DNA from: Mesorhizobium sp. C432A
Lineage (GTDB): Bacteria > Pseudomonadota > Alphaproteobacteria > Rhizobiales > Rhizobiaceae
Assembly: GCF_030323145.1 (NCBI RefSeq)
Contig: NZ_CP100470.1
Location: 1 to 64,000 of the forward strand
Direction of reading: 5' to 3'
DNA: 64,000 nt
Position numbers and translations under genes: made by a program. Below the pieces are notes generated by a model. The model was not told where the DNA came from. It saw only the letters and a list, made by a program, of their open reading frames with translations, and did no database searches. Shown here in pieces: positions 19,546 to 28,222 of the stretch. Positions within the stretch are counted from its first letter, which is position 1. Every line of letters starts with the position of its first letter.

Positions 19546-19914
19546 GGAAAGCCTGCCGGCGATCTTGCCCTGCTGCTCGCCGGCATGAAGATCGCCCGCA
19601 CCATCCTGCGTCAGCCGGCCCTGCAGGCGGTGATCGCCGAGGAGCTGTCGCCGGGCGGGGCCGCCGACCTTTCCGATCAATCCATAACAGACCACATCCT
19701 CGAACATGCCAAGACGGTCTATCACCCCTGCGGCACCTGCCGGATGGGCACCGATGACCAGGCGGTGGTCGACCCGCAATTGCGCGTGCGCGGCGTGCCG
19801 CGCCTACGCATCTGCGACGCCTCGATCATGCCGCGTCTCATCAGCGGCAACACCAACGCGCCGGTGATCATGATCGCCGACCGCTGCGCCGATTTCATCC
19901 TCGGCAGCGCTTAG
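19546..19914 (+). pseudogene. C-terminal fragment of a GMC-family (choline dehydrogenase-like) oxidoreductase
   Basis: The frame carries the GMC_oxred_C signature: 'YHPCGTCRMG', 'VVDPQLRVRGVPRLRICDASIMPRLISGNTNAPVIMIADR'-like sequence (catalytic His in 'VYHPCG', Asn in 'GNTNAP'). Homology begins near 19546, just after a stop codon. The FAD-binding half and most of the substrate domain are absent. Confidence 0.88.
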
Positions 19915-19941
19915 CGAGAAACGGTCAGCCGAGAGAAATCC

Positions 19942-20058
19942 AGGCTGTTTTGAGAGGGTGTATCTGTCCAGCGCATGCAGCGACTTGTCGCGACCGAAGC
20001 CGGACAGCTTGACGCCGCCGGGCGGCACGGTGATGTCGGCGCCGCCATACATTGCATA
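19942..20058 (-). pseudogene. Short C-terminal fragment of an aldehyde dehydrogenase
   Basis: About 39 codons read 'MYGGADITVPPGGVKLSGFG' then 'RDKSLHALDRYT', the hallmark C-terminal end of ALDH-superfamily enzymes (PuuC/gamma-aminobutyraldehyde type). Nothing else of the gene is present. Confidence 0.75.
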
Positions 20059-20089
20059 GGTCCTATCAAATCGAGACTGGGATAGCGGT

Positions 20090-20188
20090 GCCAACGCGCT
20101 GCTGTTGGCCGCCAGAAAGCTGGTGCGGATACGCCTGGAGAAATTCAGGCGATGCAGGCAACTTCACCAGACGCAGCAGCTCCAGCAG
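20090..20188 (-). pseudogene. Internal fragment of an ABC transporter ATPase (oligopeptide type)
   Basis: About 33 codons encode 'LVKLPASPEFLQAYPHQLSGGQQQRV', spanning the ABC signature LSGGQ and flanks typical of Dpp/Opp or spermidine-type ATPases. Walker A and Walker B are both missing. Confidence 0.7.
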
Positions 20189-20191
20189 CAT

Positions 20192-20448
20192 CCATGACGG
20201 CGCCGAAGTCGCGCCCGGCTTCCAGATCATCGCTGCGCCGGCCACACGCCCGGCCACTCGGTCTACCTCGCAAACTCCGGCAAGGAACAGCGCATGATTT
20301 CGGCCGACACGATGTATGTGCCAGCGCTGCTGGCGCCGCATCCGGAGTGGCAAGGCAGCTACGACCAGGACGGGCCGATGGCGATCACCACGCGGCACAA
20401 GCTGATCGATCGCGTGATCGCCGACAACATCCGGATCTCGGGCGGGGG
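20192..20448 (+). pseudogene. Fragment of an MBL-fold metallohydrolase with a frameshift
   Basis: The frame 'DGAEVAPGFQIIAAP' changes near 20240 to 'GHTPGHSVYLANSGKEQ', then 'ADTMYVPALLAPHPEWQGSY' and 'TTRHKLIDRVIADN'. This is the second half of a metallo-beta-lactamase-fold hydrolase (GHTPGH motif). One missing G in the GCGCCGG context accounts for the shift. The start and the C-terminal end are lost. Confidence 0.75.
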
Positions 20449-20466
20449 CTCTCAGAGAGGTTCCTG

Positions 20467-21210
20467 CTATTGCTGCTGCAGGCCGGTGATCATGGCAATG
20501 ATCTCGTTCTTATCGGTCTTCGCGGTCTCGCGAATTCCAATCTGCTTGCCACGCCTGAGAACACAGATGCGGTCGGAGAGCTTGAAGACCTGGTCGAGGC
20601 TGTGGCTGATGATCAGGATGCCGACATTGCGCTGCTTCAGCGACTGGACGATAGCCTCCACCCGGGCGGTTTCGGCAACGCCCAGCGCCGCCGTCGGCTC
20701 ATCCAGCAGGATCAGCTTGCTTGCCCAATGCGTGGCGCGCGCGATCGCAACGCCCTGGCGCTGGCCGCCGGAGAGATCGCGGATAGTGGCGTGCGCGGAG
20801 GGGATGCGCACGTCCAGTTCCTTCACCAGTTTCTCGGTCTCGTCGATCATGCGGCGGCGGTCGAGCAAACCGAGGCGGTTCAGCGGCTCGCGGCCGATGA
20901 ACATGTTCATGTAGACCGTCTGCTGGTCGGCCAGCGCCAGGTCCTGGTAGACGACCTCGATGCCGTGCGCGCGCCCCATGGTGGCATTCGACATCGTCAC
21001 CGGTTTTCCTTCGATGACGATGGTGCCGGACGAGGGCGGGTGGACGCCCGAGACGATCTTGACCAGCGTCGACTTTCCGGCGCCGTTGTCGCCGACGAGT
21101 GCAACGATCTCGCCCGGGAAAACCTCGAGCGAAAAACTCTCGATCGCGGTGATGCCGCCGAAATTCTTGCGAATGTCGTGCAGCTGAAGGATGGGCGCGC
21201 TCACCGTCAT
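20467..21210 (-). CDS. Sugar ABC transporter ATP-binding protein (single domain)
   Basis: The 247-residue ATPase has Walker A 'GDNGAGKST', signature 'DLSGGQRQGVAIARA', Walker B 'LILLDEPTAALG' and switch His in 'IISHSLDQV'. It resembles the fructose/ribose-type FrcA subfamily with one ABC domain, which would work as a homodimer. It is the last gene of the minus-strand operon starting at 28123, following the YhfX-like gene by 9 bp. Confidence 0.93.
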   Translation of the reverse strand: MTVSAPILQLHDIRKNFGGITAIESFSLEVFPGEIVALVGDNGAGKSTLVKIVSGVHPPSSGTIVIEGKPVTMSNATMGRAHGIEVVYQDLALADQQTVYMNMFIGREPLNRLGLLDRRRMIDETEKLVKELDVRIPSAHATIRDLSGGQRQGVAIARATHWASKLILLDEPTAALGVAETARVEAIVQSLKQRNVGILIISHSLDQVFKLSDRICVLRRGKQIGIRETAKTDKNEIIAMITGLQQQ

Positions 21211-21219
21211 GTGTTTCTC

Positions 21220-22419
21220 CTAGACTGGCCAGGCATAGGGTTCACCGAAGCCGTTCTCGATGGTTTCCACTTTCGGATTGTCCGTCGAAATGCCCGACAC
21301 GCCGACAATATGGGCGCGGGTGACGAAGGCCTGGCCACGGAAGCCGAACACGGCGCTGTCGCCAGGCTTCGGCGCGTTCGCGCCGGCGGCATCGATCATG
21401 GCGTAATAGTCGATCGCAGAGGGCGGCGGCACCTCGACGCTGCGCAGTGCCGAGCCTGCCGTCGTCGGTTCAGCCGAGACGATCGCCTTGACGTCGTAGT
21501 CGGGGAAGATCGGATCGATGTAGAAGCCGCCGCCAAGGCAATAGGCCTTGCCGCCGGAGAGATGCGAGACCTCGGTGAGATAGAGCACCGCCGGCAGCTC
21601 CGGCAAATCTTCCATGACATGCAGCGCGGTGGTGCCATGCAGTCCATTGCCGGGCTCGCACTGCGTCGCGCCGGCCTCGGCGAGTGCCGCCAGCATAACG
21701 CTCGACGTGGTGCCCGGCGCGTTGATCTCAATGTCCTTGCGTCCTGCCTTAGCCAGCGCTTCCGCAGCTTTCGCGAGCGTCGCCAGATTGGGGGTCGGCA
21801 GCACTTTTCGCGAAGCATGGTCGAACAGCAGAGCAGGGAAAGTGGTGATGCCGGCGAAACGGCCGCCTTCGACGGCATCCAGCCGGTCGGCGACATCGAT
21901 AATGTCGGCGGCATTGAAACCGCCTTCATGGCCGCGATAGAAGATATCGCCTTCGGCGGCGATGCGGGCCAGCAGGTCCTGCACATAGCCGGCCGCCTTG
22001 GCGCCTGTTGCCGCTTCCCCAGCCTTGGTATCGTTGAACACGGTCCAGTAGTCCGGCTTGAAGGTTTTCGCCGCAGCCGCCGCTTCGAATTTTGCGACCT
22101 GCTGGAGATGGCCGAGATGGCCAAGCTTCATGCCTGCCTTGTGGGTGGCGCGGGCGCAAGCCATGTCGACGGCGACCGCGCGGTCAATGCCGCCGCGCAT
22201 CACGGCCCGGCAGAACGACGAGGAGCGGCCGACCTGCTTGGTCATGGCGAAGATCTTCAGGCCGTTGCGGCTGGCTTCGCTCTTGAGAACCCGCGCATTG
22301 GCCTCAACCGTGTCGAGATCGAGCACATAAGCATTGGCCGGCAACTTACCTTGCTGGTGCAACCGGATAGCTGATTCGATGAAGGCGGGGTTGCGGCGGC
22401 GCAGAATCTCGAGAAACAT
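21220..22419 (-). CDS. yhfX: YhfX-like PLP-dependent enzyme (alanine racemase fold)
   Basis: The 399-residue protein resembles E. coli YhfX along its length: 'MFLEILRRRNPAFIESAIRL', 'YVLDLDTVEANARVL', 'FAMTKQVGRS' (the PLP-lysine region of fold-type III enzymes), 'GITTFPALLFD', 'KVLPTPNLATL', 'NAPGTTSSVML', 'CLGGGFYIDP'. Fold-III PLP enzymes include alanine racemase and D-threonine aldolase, so amino-acid racemisation or a related reaction is likely; the YhfX reaction is unknown to me. It sits between permease and ATPase genes of an ABC operon with an M20 peptidase, suggesting catabolism of an amino-acid-bearing or amino-sugar substrate. A GAAGGAAG ribosome site precedes ATG 22419. Confidence 0.85.
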   Translation of the reverse strand: MFLEILRRRNPAFIESAIRLHQQGKLPANAYVLDLDTVEANARVLKSEASRNGLKIFAMTKQVGRSSSFCRAVMRGGIDRAVAVDMACARATHKAGMKLGHLGHLQQVAKFEAAAAAKTFKPDYWTVFNDTKAGEAATGAKAAGYVQDLLARIAAEGDIFYRGHEGGFNAADIIDVADRLDAVEGGRFAGITTFPALLFDHASRKVLPTPNLATLAKAAEALAKAGRKDIEINAPGTTSSVMLAALAEAGATQCEPGNGLHGTTALHVMEDLPELPAVLYLTEVSHLSGGKAYCLGGGFYIDPIFPDYDVKAIVSAEPTTAGSALRSVEVPPPSAIDYYAMIDAAGANAPKPGDSAVFGFRGQAFVTRAHIVGVSGISTDNPKVETIENGFGEPYAWPV

Positions 22420-22431
22420 GGATGGCTTCCT

Positions 22432-23400
22432 TCAGCGGTTCTTTTCGCGCAGCGACACGGCGACTGCGGTCAGGATGATGAGGCCACGCACGATCATCTG
22501 GTCGGAGACCGACAGGCCCATCAGGATCAGGCCGTTGTTGAGCATGCCCATCATCAACGAGCCGACCAGCGCGCCGACCACGGAGCCCTTGCCGCCATTG
22601 AGCAGCGTGCCGCCGACGATGACGGCGGCGATGACCGTCATCAAGTCGGTTTCGCCGAGAGTATATTTCGCCGCCTGCAGGCGACCGGCATAGAGCAAGC
22701 CGGCAAGACCGGCGAGCCCGCCGCTGATGGTCAGCACGGCGAGCCTGATCCTGGGCACGCTGATGCCCGATACGCTTGCGGCGCGGGCATTGTCGCCGGT
22801 CGCCAGCACATGCGCGCCGAAACGGGTTTCGCGGAACACCAGGTGGCCGATGGCCACGGCAATCACCGACCACCAGACGAGTGAGGGGACACCGAGCAGC
22901 GAGCCGGAACCGAAGAAGCCGGTGAACGCTTCGTTGGTCACCGAGATCGAGCGAAGGTCTGTCATCGAACGCGAAACGCCGGCGAACAGGCCGAGCGTCG
23001 CCAGCGTCACCAGGAAGGAGGGCAGCCTGACATACGCCACCAGCACGCCGTTGATGACGCCGATCAGCAGGCCGGCGCCGAGGCCGGCGACTATCCCTGC
23101 CGGCATGCCGTACGCGTTGATGGTGACGGCGGCTGCAAGGGCCGCCACCGCCACGATCGAGCCGATCGACAAATCTATTTCGCCGGCCGACATGACGAAG
23201 ACCAGGCCGATGGCCATGATCGTCACCGGCGTCGTCTGCAACACGATGTTCGATAAGTTCCGGACGGTGAGGAAGCCGCTGTCCCTCAGCACAATGGCGA
23301 AGAACAGAAAGATCGCCAGGAAACCGAGGTAGACGACATATTGCTGCAGATTGAAGCGGCTTGCGAAGCTGCTACCGGCGCTGGTGTTGGCACTGGACAT
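22432..23400 (-). CDS. Sugar ABC transporter permease (RbsC/FrcC type)
   Basis: Start placed at ATG 23400 behind the ribosome site CCGGAGGGATAAA; the frame continues upstream but lacks support. The ~322-residue membrane protein has the BPD_transp_2 hallmarks 'FVMSAGEIDLSIGSIVAVAAL', 'HVLATGDNARAASVSGISV' and 'AAVIVGGTLLNGGKGSVVGAL'. It is the only permease of this operon and presumably homodimerises. It lies between the binding-protein and yhfX genes. Confidence 0.93.
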   Translation of the reverse strand: MSSANTSAGSSFASRFNLQQYVVYLGFLAIFLFFAIVLRDSGFLTVRNLSNIVLQTTPVTIMAIGLVFVMSAGEIDLSIGSIVAVAALAAAVTINAYGMPAGIVAGLGAGLLIGVINGVLVAYVRLPSFLVTLATLGLFAGVSRSMTDLRSISVTNEAFTGFFGSGSLLGVPSLVWWSVIAVAIGHLVFRETRFGAHVLATGDNARAASVSGISVPRIRLAVLTISGGLAGLAGLLYAGRLQAAKYTLGETDLMTVIAAVIVGGTLLNGGKGSVVGALVGSLMMGMLNNGLILMGLSVSDQMIVRGLIILTAVAVSLREKNR

Positions 23401-23435
23401 TTTATCCCTCCGGTGGTGAGCGCTTCGCCTCGAGC

Positions 23436-24497
23436 CTATTTCACCGCGTCCGCGATGGCCGCCGGTACGTCCCTGTTGAGGGACTTCCTCCAACCGTCCT
23501 TCACCGTGTCCTTGGTGACGGCGATGGAATCTACGGCATAGAATGGTTCGGCCTTCTTGCCGACCAGCGAACCTGCCGAGGCGCGCGCCAGCGTCACGCC
23601 AATGCTGTAGGCCTCGTCGGCGACGAGGGCCGCGATGTTGCCGCCCTTGACCATGTCGAGCGCGGCAGGCTCGTTGAGGTCGAGCGTGACAATCTTGGTG
23701 TGTGTGTTGCCGGCACCGCGCAAGGCCGAAAGCACGCTCAGCGCCGGTTCGGCCCAGGTGACATAGATGCCGTCCAGGTCCGGATGCTGGGTGATCATCG
23801 CCTGGGCGATGTCTTCGCTGCGCGCCGGGTCGGCCATGCCGGCCTCGGCCTCGATCTTCATATCGGGATAGTCCTGCTCGATGGTCTTCTTGAAGGCCTG
23901 GTCGCGCTGGTTGGTGACGTAGAAGTCGGCATCGTGGAAGATGTAGCCGACCTTGCCTTTCTTGCCGAGCGCCTCGGCCATGGCGATGCCGGCCTTGTTG
24001 CCCATCTGAAAGAGATCGTCGGAGACGATGGTGACATAGTCCCTGCCCTGCTTGTAGCCGGCCGGGGAATTGTCGACGAAGCCGAGCTTGACGCCGGCCT
24101 GGCGTGCCGGATCGTAGACCGAAGCTGCGGTCGCCGGATCGACGGGAAGCGACAGGATGATCGACGGCTTTTTGGCCATCACCGTCTCGATATCGGCCTT
24201 CTGTCGCGCGGCGTCGAAACCGGCATCGGTCTGCGCCACCACCTCGATGCCGAGGCGCTTGAATTCGTCATGGGCGCCGGCGTTGACGGCGTTGGTGTAT
24301 TCGCTCATCTCGTGCCAGACGAGGGCGGCGGTGAACTTGCCGTCCTTGATCTGCTGCTCTTCGGCTGGCGTCAGCGTAAGACTGCTCGCCGGCACCGGCT
24401 TTTCACCATTCGGTCCTGTGGTGACGCCTTCAGCGGCGAAGGCGTGCATGGCTAGCAGGCTCGCCACTGTCGTTATGATTACAGATGCTTTGCGCAT
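23436..24497 (-). CDS. ABC transporter substrate-binding protein, paralogue A
   Basis: The 353-residue protein has a signal peptide (MRKASVIITTVASLLAMHAFAAEG) and a Peripla_BP_4 fold ('ADIETVMAKKPSIILSLPVDP', 'VSDDLFQMGNKAGIAMAEALG', 'YVTWAEPALSVLSALRGAGNT'). It closely parallels the next gene upstream (24566-25627) in length and in motifs such as 'GYIFHDA', 'YVTNQRDQAFK' and 'HPDLDGIYVTWAEPA', so the two arose by tandem duplication. Both feed the single downstream permease/ATPase pair, perhaps with different ligand preference. Confidence 0.92.
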   Translation of the reverse strand: MRKASVIITTVASLLAMHAFAAEGVTTGPNGEKPVPASSLTLTPAEEQQIKDGKFTAALVWHEMSEYTNAVNAGAHDEFKRLGIEVVAQTDAGFDAARQKADIETVMAKKPSIILSLPVDPATAASVYDPARQAGVKLGFVDNSPAGYKQGRDYVTIVSDDLFQMGNKAGIAMAEALGKKGKVGYIFHDADFYVTNQRDQAFKKTIEQDYPDMKIEAEAGMADPARSEDIAQAMITQHPDLDGIYVTWAEPALSVLSALRGAGNTHTKIVTLDLNEPAALDMVKGGNIAALVADEAYSIGVTLARASAGSLVGKKAEPFYAVDSIAVTKDTVKDGWRKSLNRDVPAAIADAVK

Positions 24498-24565
24498 ATC
24501 CCGGTTCCCTTTTTGTTGTGTCGAAGAAAAGCTCCGGTGCGGCGGGCCGCGCCCGAGCGAGAGCC

Positions 24566-25627
24566 TTACTTGGCCGCGTCGAGCACCGGCTGCGGCGCGT
24601 CGCGGTTGAGCGAGTCCTTCCAGCCCTGCGCGACATTCTCCTTGGTGACGGTCAGGGCCGGGGCGACGACGAAGGCCGGTGTCGGCTGGCCAAGCAGCGA
24701 CTTCATGCCGGAAGCAGCCATGGCGCGGCCGAGTTCATAGGCCTTGTCGGCGACGAGGGCTGCGACATTGCCGCCCTTGACCATGTCGAGCGCGACCGGC
24801 TCGGCGAGGTCGAGCGTGACGATCTTGGTCCTGGCGTTGCCGGCGCCGCGTAGCGCCGACAGCACGCCGTCGGCCGGCTCGGCCCAGGTCACGTAGATGC
24901 CGTCGAGATCGGGATGCTGCAAAAGCATCGCGTTGGCCAGTTCCTCGGCGCGGGCCGGGTCGGATATGCCCTGTTCGGCGACGATCTTGATGTCGGGATA
25001 CACCTTCTCGATGGTGGTCTTGAAGGCTTGGTCGCGCTGGTTGGTGACGTAGTAGGCAGCGTCGTGGAAAATGTAGCCGACCTTGCCCTTGCCGCCAATC
25101 GCCTTGGCCATCGCGTCCGCAGCCTGCTTGCCCATCTGGAATAGATCGTCAGTCACGATCGAAGCGTAATCGGTGCCCTGCTTGTAGCCCTTGGGCAAGT
25201 TGGACAGGAACACCAACTTGGTGCCGTCCTTGACCGCCTGGCGGAAGGCTTCTGCCGAGGTGACCGGGTCGAGCGGCAGCGCCAAGATGACGTTGGGCTT
25301 GGCGGCCAACGCCGTCTCGATGTCGCTGCGCTGGCGGGCGGAGTCGAACTGGGCATCCGTTTTGACCGCAATGGTGATGCCGGCGCGGGCGAATTCGTCG
25401 GTGGCGCCGGCGGTTACCGCATTGGTGAAATCGGACGAGGTGTGCCAGAGCAACGCAGCCTTGTAGCCCTTGTCCTTGAGCGCGGCGATGTCGGCATCGC
25501 TTAGGATCACGTCGGCGCTCGGCGTGGCGCTCTCGCCCTGCGGGCCGACCGTCTGTGCGAAAGCTGGGTTGGCGGCAAGCATCAATCCGCCGGCAAAGGC
25601 GGCGGCGATCAGTGTCTTCATCGGCAT
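24566..25627 (-). CDS. ABC transporter substrate-binding protein, paralogue B
   Basis: This second 353-residue Peripla_BP_4 protein has a signal peptide (MPMKTLIAAAFAGGLMLAANPAFA). It shares with paralogue A 'GYIFHDA', 'QRDQAFKTTIE', 'DLDGIYVTWAEPADGVLSAL' and 'KIVTLDLAEP'. Differences concentrate in the N-terminal lobe and around the presumed ligand cleft. It is upstream of paralogue A and downstream of the M20 peptidase gene in one operon. Confidence 0.92.
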   Translation of the reverse strand: MPMKTLIAAAFAGGLMLAANPAFAQTVGPQGESATPSADVILSDADIAALKDKGYKAALLWHTSSDFTNAVTAGATDEFARAGITIAVKTDAQFDSARQRSDIETALAAKPNVILALPLDPVTSAEAFRQAVKDGTKLVFLSNLPKGYKQGTDYASIVTDDLFQMGKQAADAMAKAIGGKGKVGYIFHDAAYYVTNQRDQAFKTTIEKVYPDIKIVAEQGISDPARAEELANAMLLQHPDLDGIYVTWAEPADGVLSALRGAGNARTKIVTLDLAEPVALDMVKGGNVAALVADKAYELGRAMAASGMKSLLGQPTPAFVVAPALTVTKENVAQGWKDSLNRDAPQPVLDAAK

Positions 25628-25658
25628 GTCAGTTCTCCCATTTTGCTTCGTTGGTGGT

Positions 25659-26912
25659 TCAGTCGGCCACGCCGCAATAGCGGGCCATGAAGGCGGCGAA
25701 GCCGACTATGCCGGCGAAATATTCCTCGACATCCACGTGCTCCTCGAATGTGTGGCAATTCCTGATGTCGCCGGGCGCGCAATAGACGGCAGGAATACCG
25801 AGCTGATTGATGATGAAGGGGGACTCCGACCAGAACGGTGCGCCCTCGATGACGCCGCGTCCGCTCATTGCGCCAGCCATCGCGTCGGACAGCATGGCGA
25901 CTTCTGCCCGCGTTTCGCCGATCTCGGCAGCGGTGCCGCCCAGCCTGTGGTCGCGGCCGGCGGGGTAGGCGAACTCTACCGAAATATCCGGATCGGTGAT
26001 CGCGCCGCGCACGGCAGCCTCGATCTCGGCGGCGGCGGTGTCGAGGTCTTCGCCAGGCAACAGCTTACGGATCAGCGAGAGCGTGCAGCGCTCGGGAACG
26101 GCAATGTAGCCGCCGCCGGCAAGCCCGGTGATAAGCAGGAAGCCGCGCCCGACCAGTTTGTGCTCGGCGCGCGCGGCGACCTCATCCGAATGCTTCCAAA
26201 GCGCCGTCATCGCGGCATGGCTTGCACGGAGCGCATCCTTGCCGAGTTCTGGCACACCGAAATAGGCGGATTTGCCGGTAATCGAGATATCGGTGATGAA
26301 GAAGCCGATCTGCGCCGCATAAACGGCCAGGCGGGTCGGCTCGACATAGACGCTGAAATCGGGTGCTGTGACCTCGCCGGTCTCGATGCGTCCGACGAAG
26401 TGCTTGATCCCGGCGGAAATGCCGGTGCCGGGCTGGCCGCTCTCCTCGTCGCCGATGAAAGCGAAGGCGACGTCGCCCTTGAGGCGAACGCCTGCCTTGT
26501 CGAGTAGCGCGAGTGCCGCCAGCGAAGCAGTGATGCCGGCCTTGAGGTCGCCTGAGCCGCGGCCCCAGACAGCACCATCAATGATCGGGGCGGCGAACGG
26601 ATCCTCACGCTCGGTGCCTGCCCAATGCTCGCGCCAGCCGTCGACATGGACGGTGTCGGTATGGCCCATGAACAGCAGGCGCTTTCCCTGGTCGGCCCCC
26701 TTGCGCTCGCCCCAGATGTTGGGCCGCCCGGGAAGAAATTCCGTCCTGGTCAGGCCGCTGAGGTCAAGGTCGCGCATCCTGGCTTCTAGGAAGTCGACGA
26801 AGTTGGCTTCGTTGCCGGTGATGCTCTCTCGGCCGATGGCGCGGCGAAACAGCGTTAGTGCGTCGTCGCGGTCGAGCGCTGCCTGCAGGCGGGCGGTAAT
26901 ATCGTGAGTCAT
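25659..26912 (-). CDS. M20-family metallopeptidase (ArgE/DapE/carboxypeptidase G2 type)
   Basis: The 417-residue enzyme has the di-zinc ligand pattern of M20 peptidases: His in 'LFMGHTDTVHVDG', bridging Asp in 'GRGSGDLKAG', catalytic Glu in 'FIGDEESGQPG', Glu in 'VYVEPTRL' and His in 'NCHTFEEHVDVEEY'. The lid domain lies between. Such enzymes hydrolyse N-acyl amino acids or short peptides in the cytoplasm. Its start overlaps the regulator's stop by 4 bp (ATGA, 26909-26912). With the YhfX-like enzyme downstream it suggests an N-acylated or peptide-like substrate taken up by the ABC system. Confidence 0.9.
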   Translation of the reverse strand: MTHDITARLQAALDRDDALTLFRRAIGRESITGNEANFVDFLEARMRDLDLSGLTRTEFLPGRPNIWGERKGADQGKRLLFMGHTDTVHVDGWREHWAGTEREDPFAAPIIDGAVWGRGSGDLKAGITASLAALALLDKAGVRLKGDVAFAFIGDEESGQPGTGISAGIKHFVGRIETGEVTAPDFSVYVEPTRLAVYAAQIGFFITDISITGKSAYFGVPELGKDALRASHAAMTALWKHSDEVAARAEHKLVGRGFLLITGLAGGGYIAVPERCTLSLIRKLLPGEDLDTAAAEIEAAVRGAITDPDISVEFAYPAGRDHRLGGTAAEIGETRAEVAMLSDAMAGAMSGRGVIEGAPFWSESPFIINQLGIPAVYCAPGDIRNCHTFEEHVDVEEYFAGIVGFAAFMARYCGVAD

Positions 26913-28123
26913 ATCGCGGCCTCCTTCAGGGCGGCGGCCTGGGCAGGCGGCAGCGAAATCCGGCCATCAGGCGCGTCGACGCCGAACAGCGTGTTGTGCA
27001 ACTGGCCAAGGCCGATTGCCGCCGCGCCAATGAGGGCTGCGCGTGCGCCGAGTTCGCTCGCCTCGACCCTGACCGGATAGGGGAAGCATAGCGGCAGAAG
27101 CGCCTGCACCCTGGACAGGATTTCGGGCCGCAACCCAATCGAGCCGCCGAGGATAAACTTTTCTGGATTGGCGATTGCCGCGATTGCCGCAACGCCTTGC
27201 GCCAGATGGCGGGCAGTTTCGTCGAGCACGGTGAGCGCGTCCTTGTCGCCAAGCGCGGCATTCTCGAATATTGCCGGCACCGAGACCTGCCTGCCGGTGA
27301 GAGCGTGGTAGCGATCGGTCATGGCGTGGGTGGCCACCGCGCGTTCGAATGCGCCGGTGCGCAGTGATTCCTCGGTGAAGGGATCGGCCCCGATCGGCAT
27401 GAAACCGATCTCGCCGGCGGCGTGCCCAGCACCCCGCACCAGATGGCCGCCCAGCATCAGCCCGCTGCCGATGCCGGTGCCGAGCGCGATGTAGGCGAGA
27501 TTGTCGATGCCCTGGCCTTGGCCGAGCCAGTTCTCGCCAAGCACCGCGAGATTGACGTCGTTCTCGATCATCACCGCGACGCCGAGCGCTTCTTCGAAGG
27601 CATCCAGCACATTCATTGTGTCGAAGCCGGCAATGTTCGGCGCCATTAAAATGCGGCCGGTGGCCGGGTCAGGAGCGCCAGGCGCGCCGATGACGGCCAG
27701 GCGTATCTTCTTGCGCGCGACGTGCTGTCTGGCCGCGGCATCGAAGGCCAGCGCTGCAATCTGATCGACGACGAACTGGCCGCCGCGCGGGTCGGTCGGT
27801 GTGGCGGCTTCGGCAAAGATCTGGCAGGCAAGGTCCGTCAGCGCGACCCGCACCTTGGTGCCGCCAAGGTCGACGGCGATGATATAGGCTGCGTCGTGGA
27901 CCAGTTCGTAGGTGACGGCGGTGCGCCCGACATGGCCGCTGGTGCGGCCGGTTTCCTGGACCCAGCCCTCCTGCTCGAGCCCGCGCATGATTTCGGAGAT
28001 GGTCTGCTTCGACAGGCCCGTCAGCTTGGCGATCGAGGCGCGGGAGATCGGCCCGCCCTGGACGATCGCTTCCATCACGGAGCGCTGTGAGAACTGACGG
28101 GATATGCGCGGCAGGTCAGTCAC
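26909..28123 (-). CDS. ROK-family transcriptional regulator
   Basis: The 404-residue protein begins at GTG 28123. An N-terminal winged helix ('GPISRASIAKLTGLSKQTIS', residues ~24-43) precedes a ROK domain ('AVDLGGTKVRVALTD', 'VMIENDVNLAVLGENWLG', 'ALGTGIGSGLMLGG'). The cysteine cluster of zinc-binding ROK proteins (CxCGxxGC) is absent after 'AAGEIGFMPIG'. It heads the operon for an ABC transporter, M20 peptidase and YhfX-like enzyme and is probably its ligand-responsive autoregulator. Inverted repeats with TTCGCG/CGCGAA half-sites lie just upstream. Confidence 0.92.
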   Translation of the reverse strand: MTDLPRISRQFSQRSVMEAIVQGGPISRASIAKLTGLSKQTISEIMRGLEQEGWVQETGRTSGHVGRTAVTYELVHDAAYIIAVDLGGTKVRVALTDLACQIFAEAATPTDPRGGQFVVDQIAALAFDAAARQHVARKKIRLAVIGAPGAPDPATGRILMAPNIAGFDTMNVLDAFEEALGVAVMIENDVNLAVLGENWLGQGQGIDNLAYIALGTGIGSGLMLGGHLVRGAGHAAGEIGFMPIGADPFTEESLRTGAFERAVATHAMTDRYHALTGRQVSVPAIFENAALGDKDALTVLDETARHLAQGVAAIAAIANPEKFILGGSIGLRPEILSRVQALLPLCFPYPVRVEASELGARAALIGAAAIGLGQLHNTLFGVDAPDGRISLPPAQAAALKEAAI

Positions 28124-28186
28124 ATTGAACTCCCGTTAATTCGTTCTATGAGCGAACTTATTATTCGGAACTGGACCTGTCAATGT

Positions 28187-28222
28187 ATGTTCGCGAGCGG
28201 CCGTTTTTGCGCACGCGAACAT
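28187..28222 (-). promoter_or_regulatory. Inverted repeat, candidate ROK operator
   Basis: ATGTTCGCG (28187-28195) and CGCGAACAT (28214-28222) are a perfect 9-bp inverted repeat with an 18-bp spacer, 64-99 bp upstream of the ROK gene. A further GTTC...GAAC pair lies at 28143-28157. The TTCGCG/CGCGAA half-sites resemble those of the NagC/Mlc class of ROK regulators. A role as autoregulatory operator is inferred. Confidence 0.5.

Noticed and set aside
20152..22374. A 740-codon + strand open frame
   Set aside because: It is antisense to the ATPase and YhfX-like genes, which have clear motifs and ribosome sites. The + frame is low-complexity Arg/Asp-rich sequence typical of a high-GC shadow frame.
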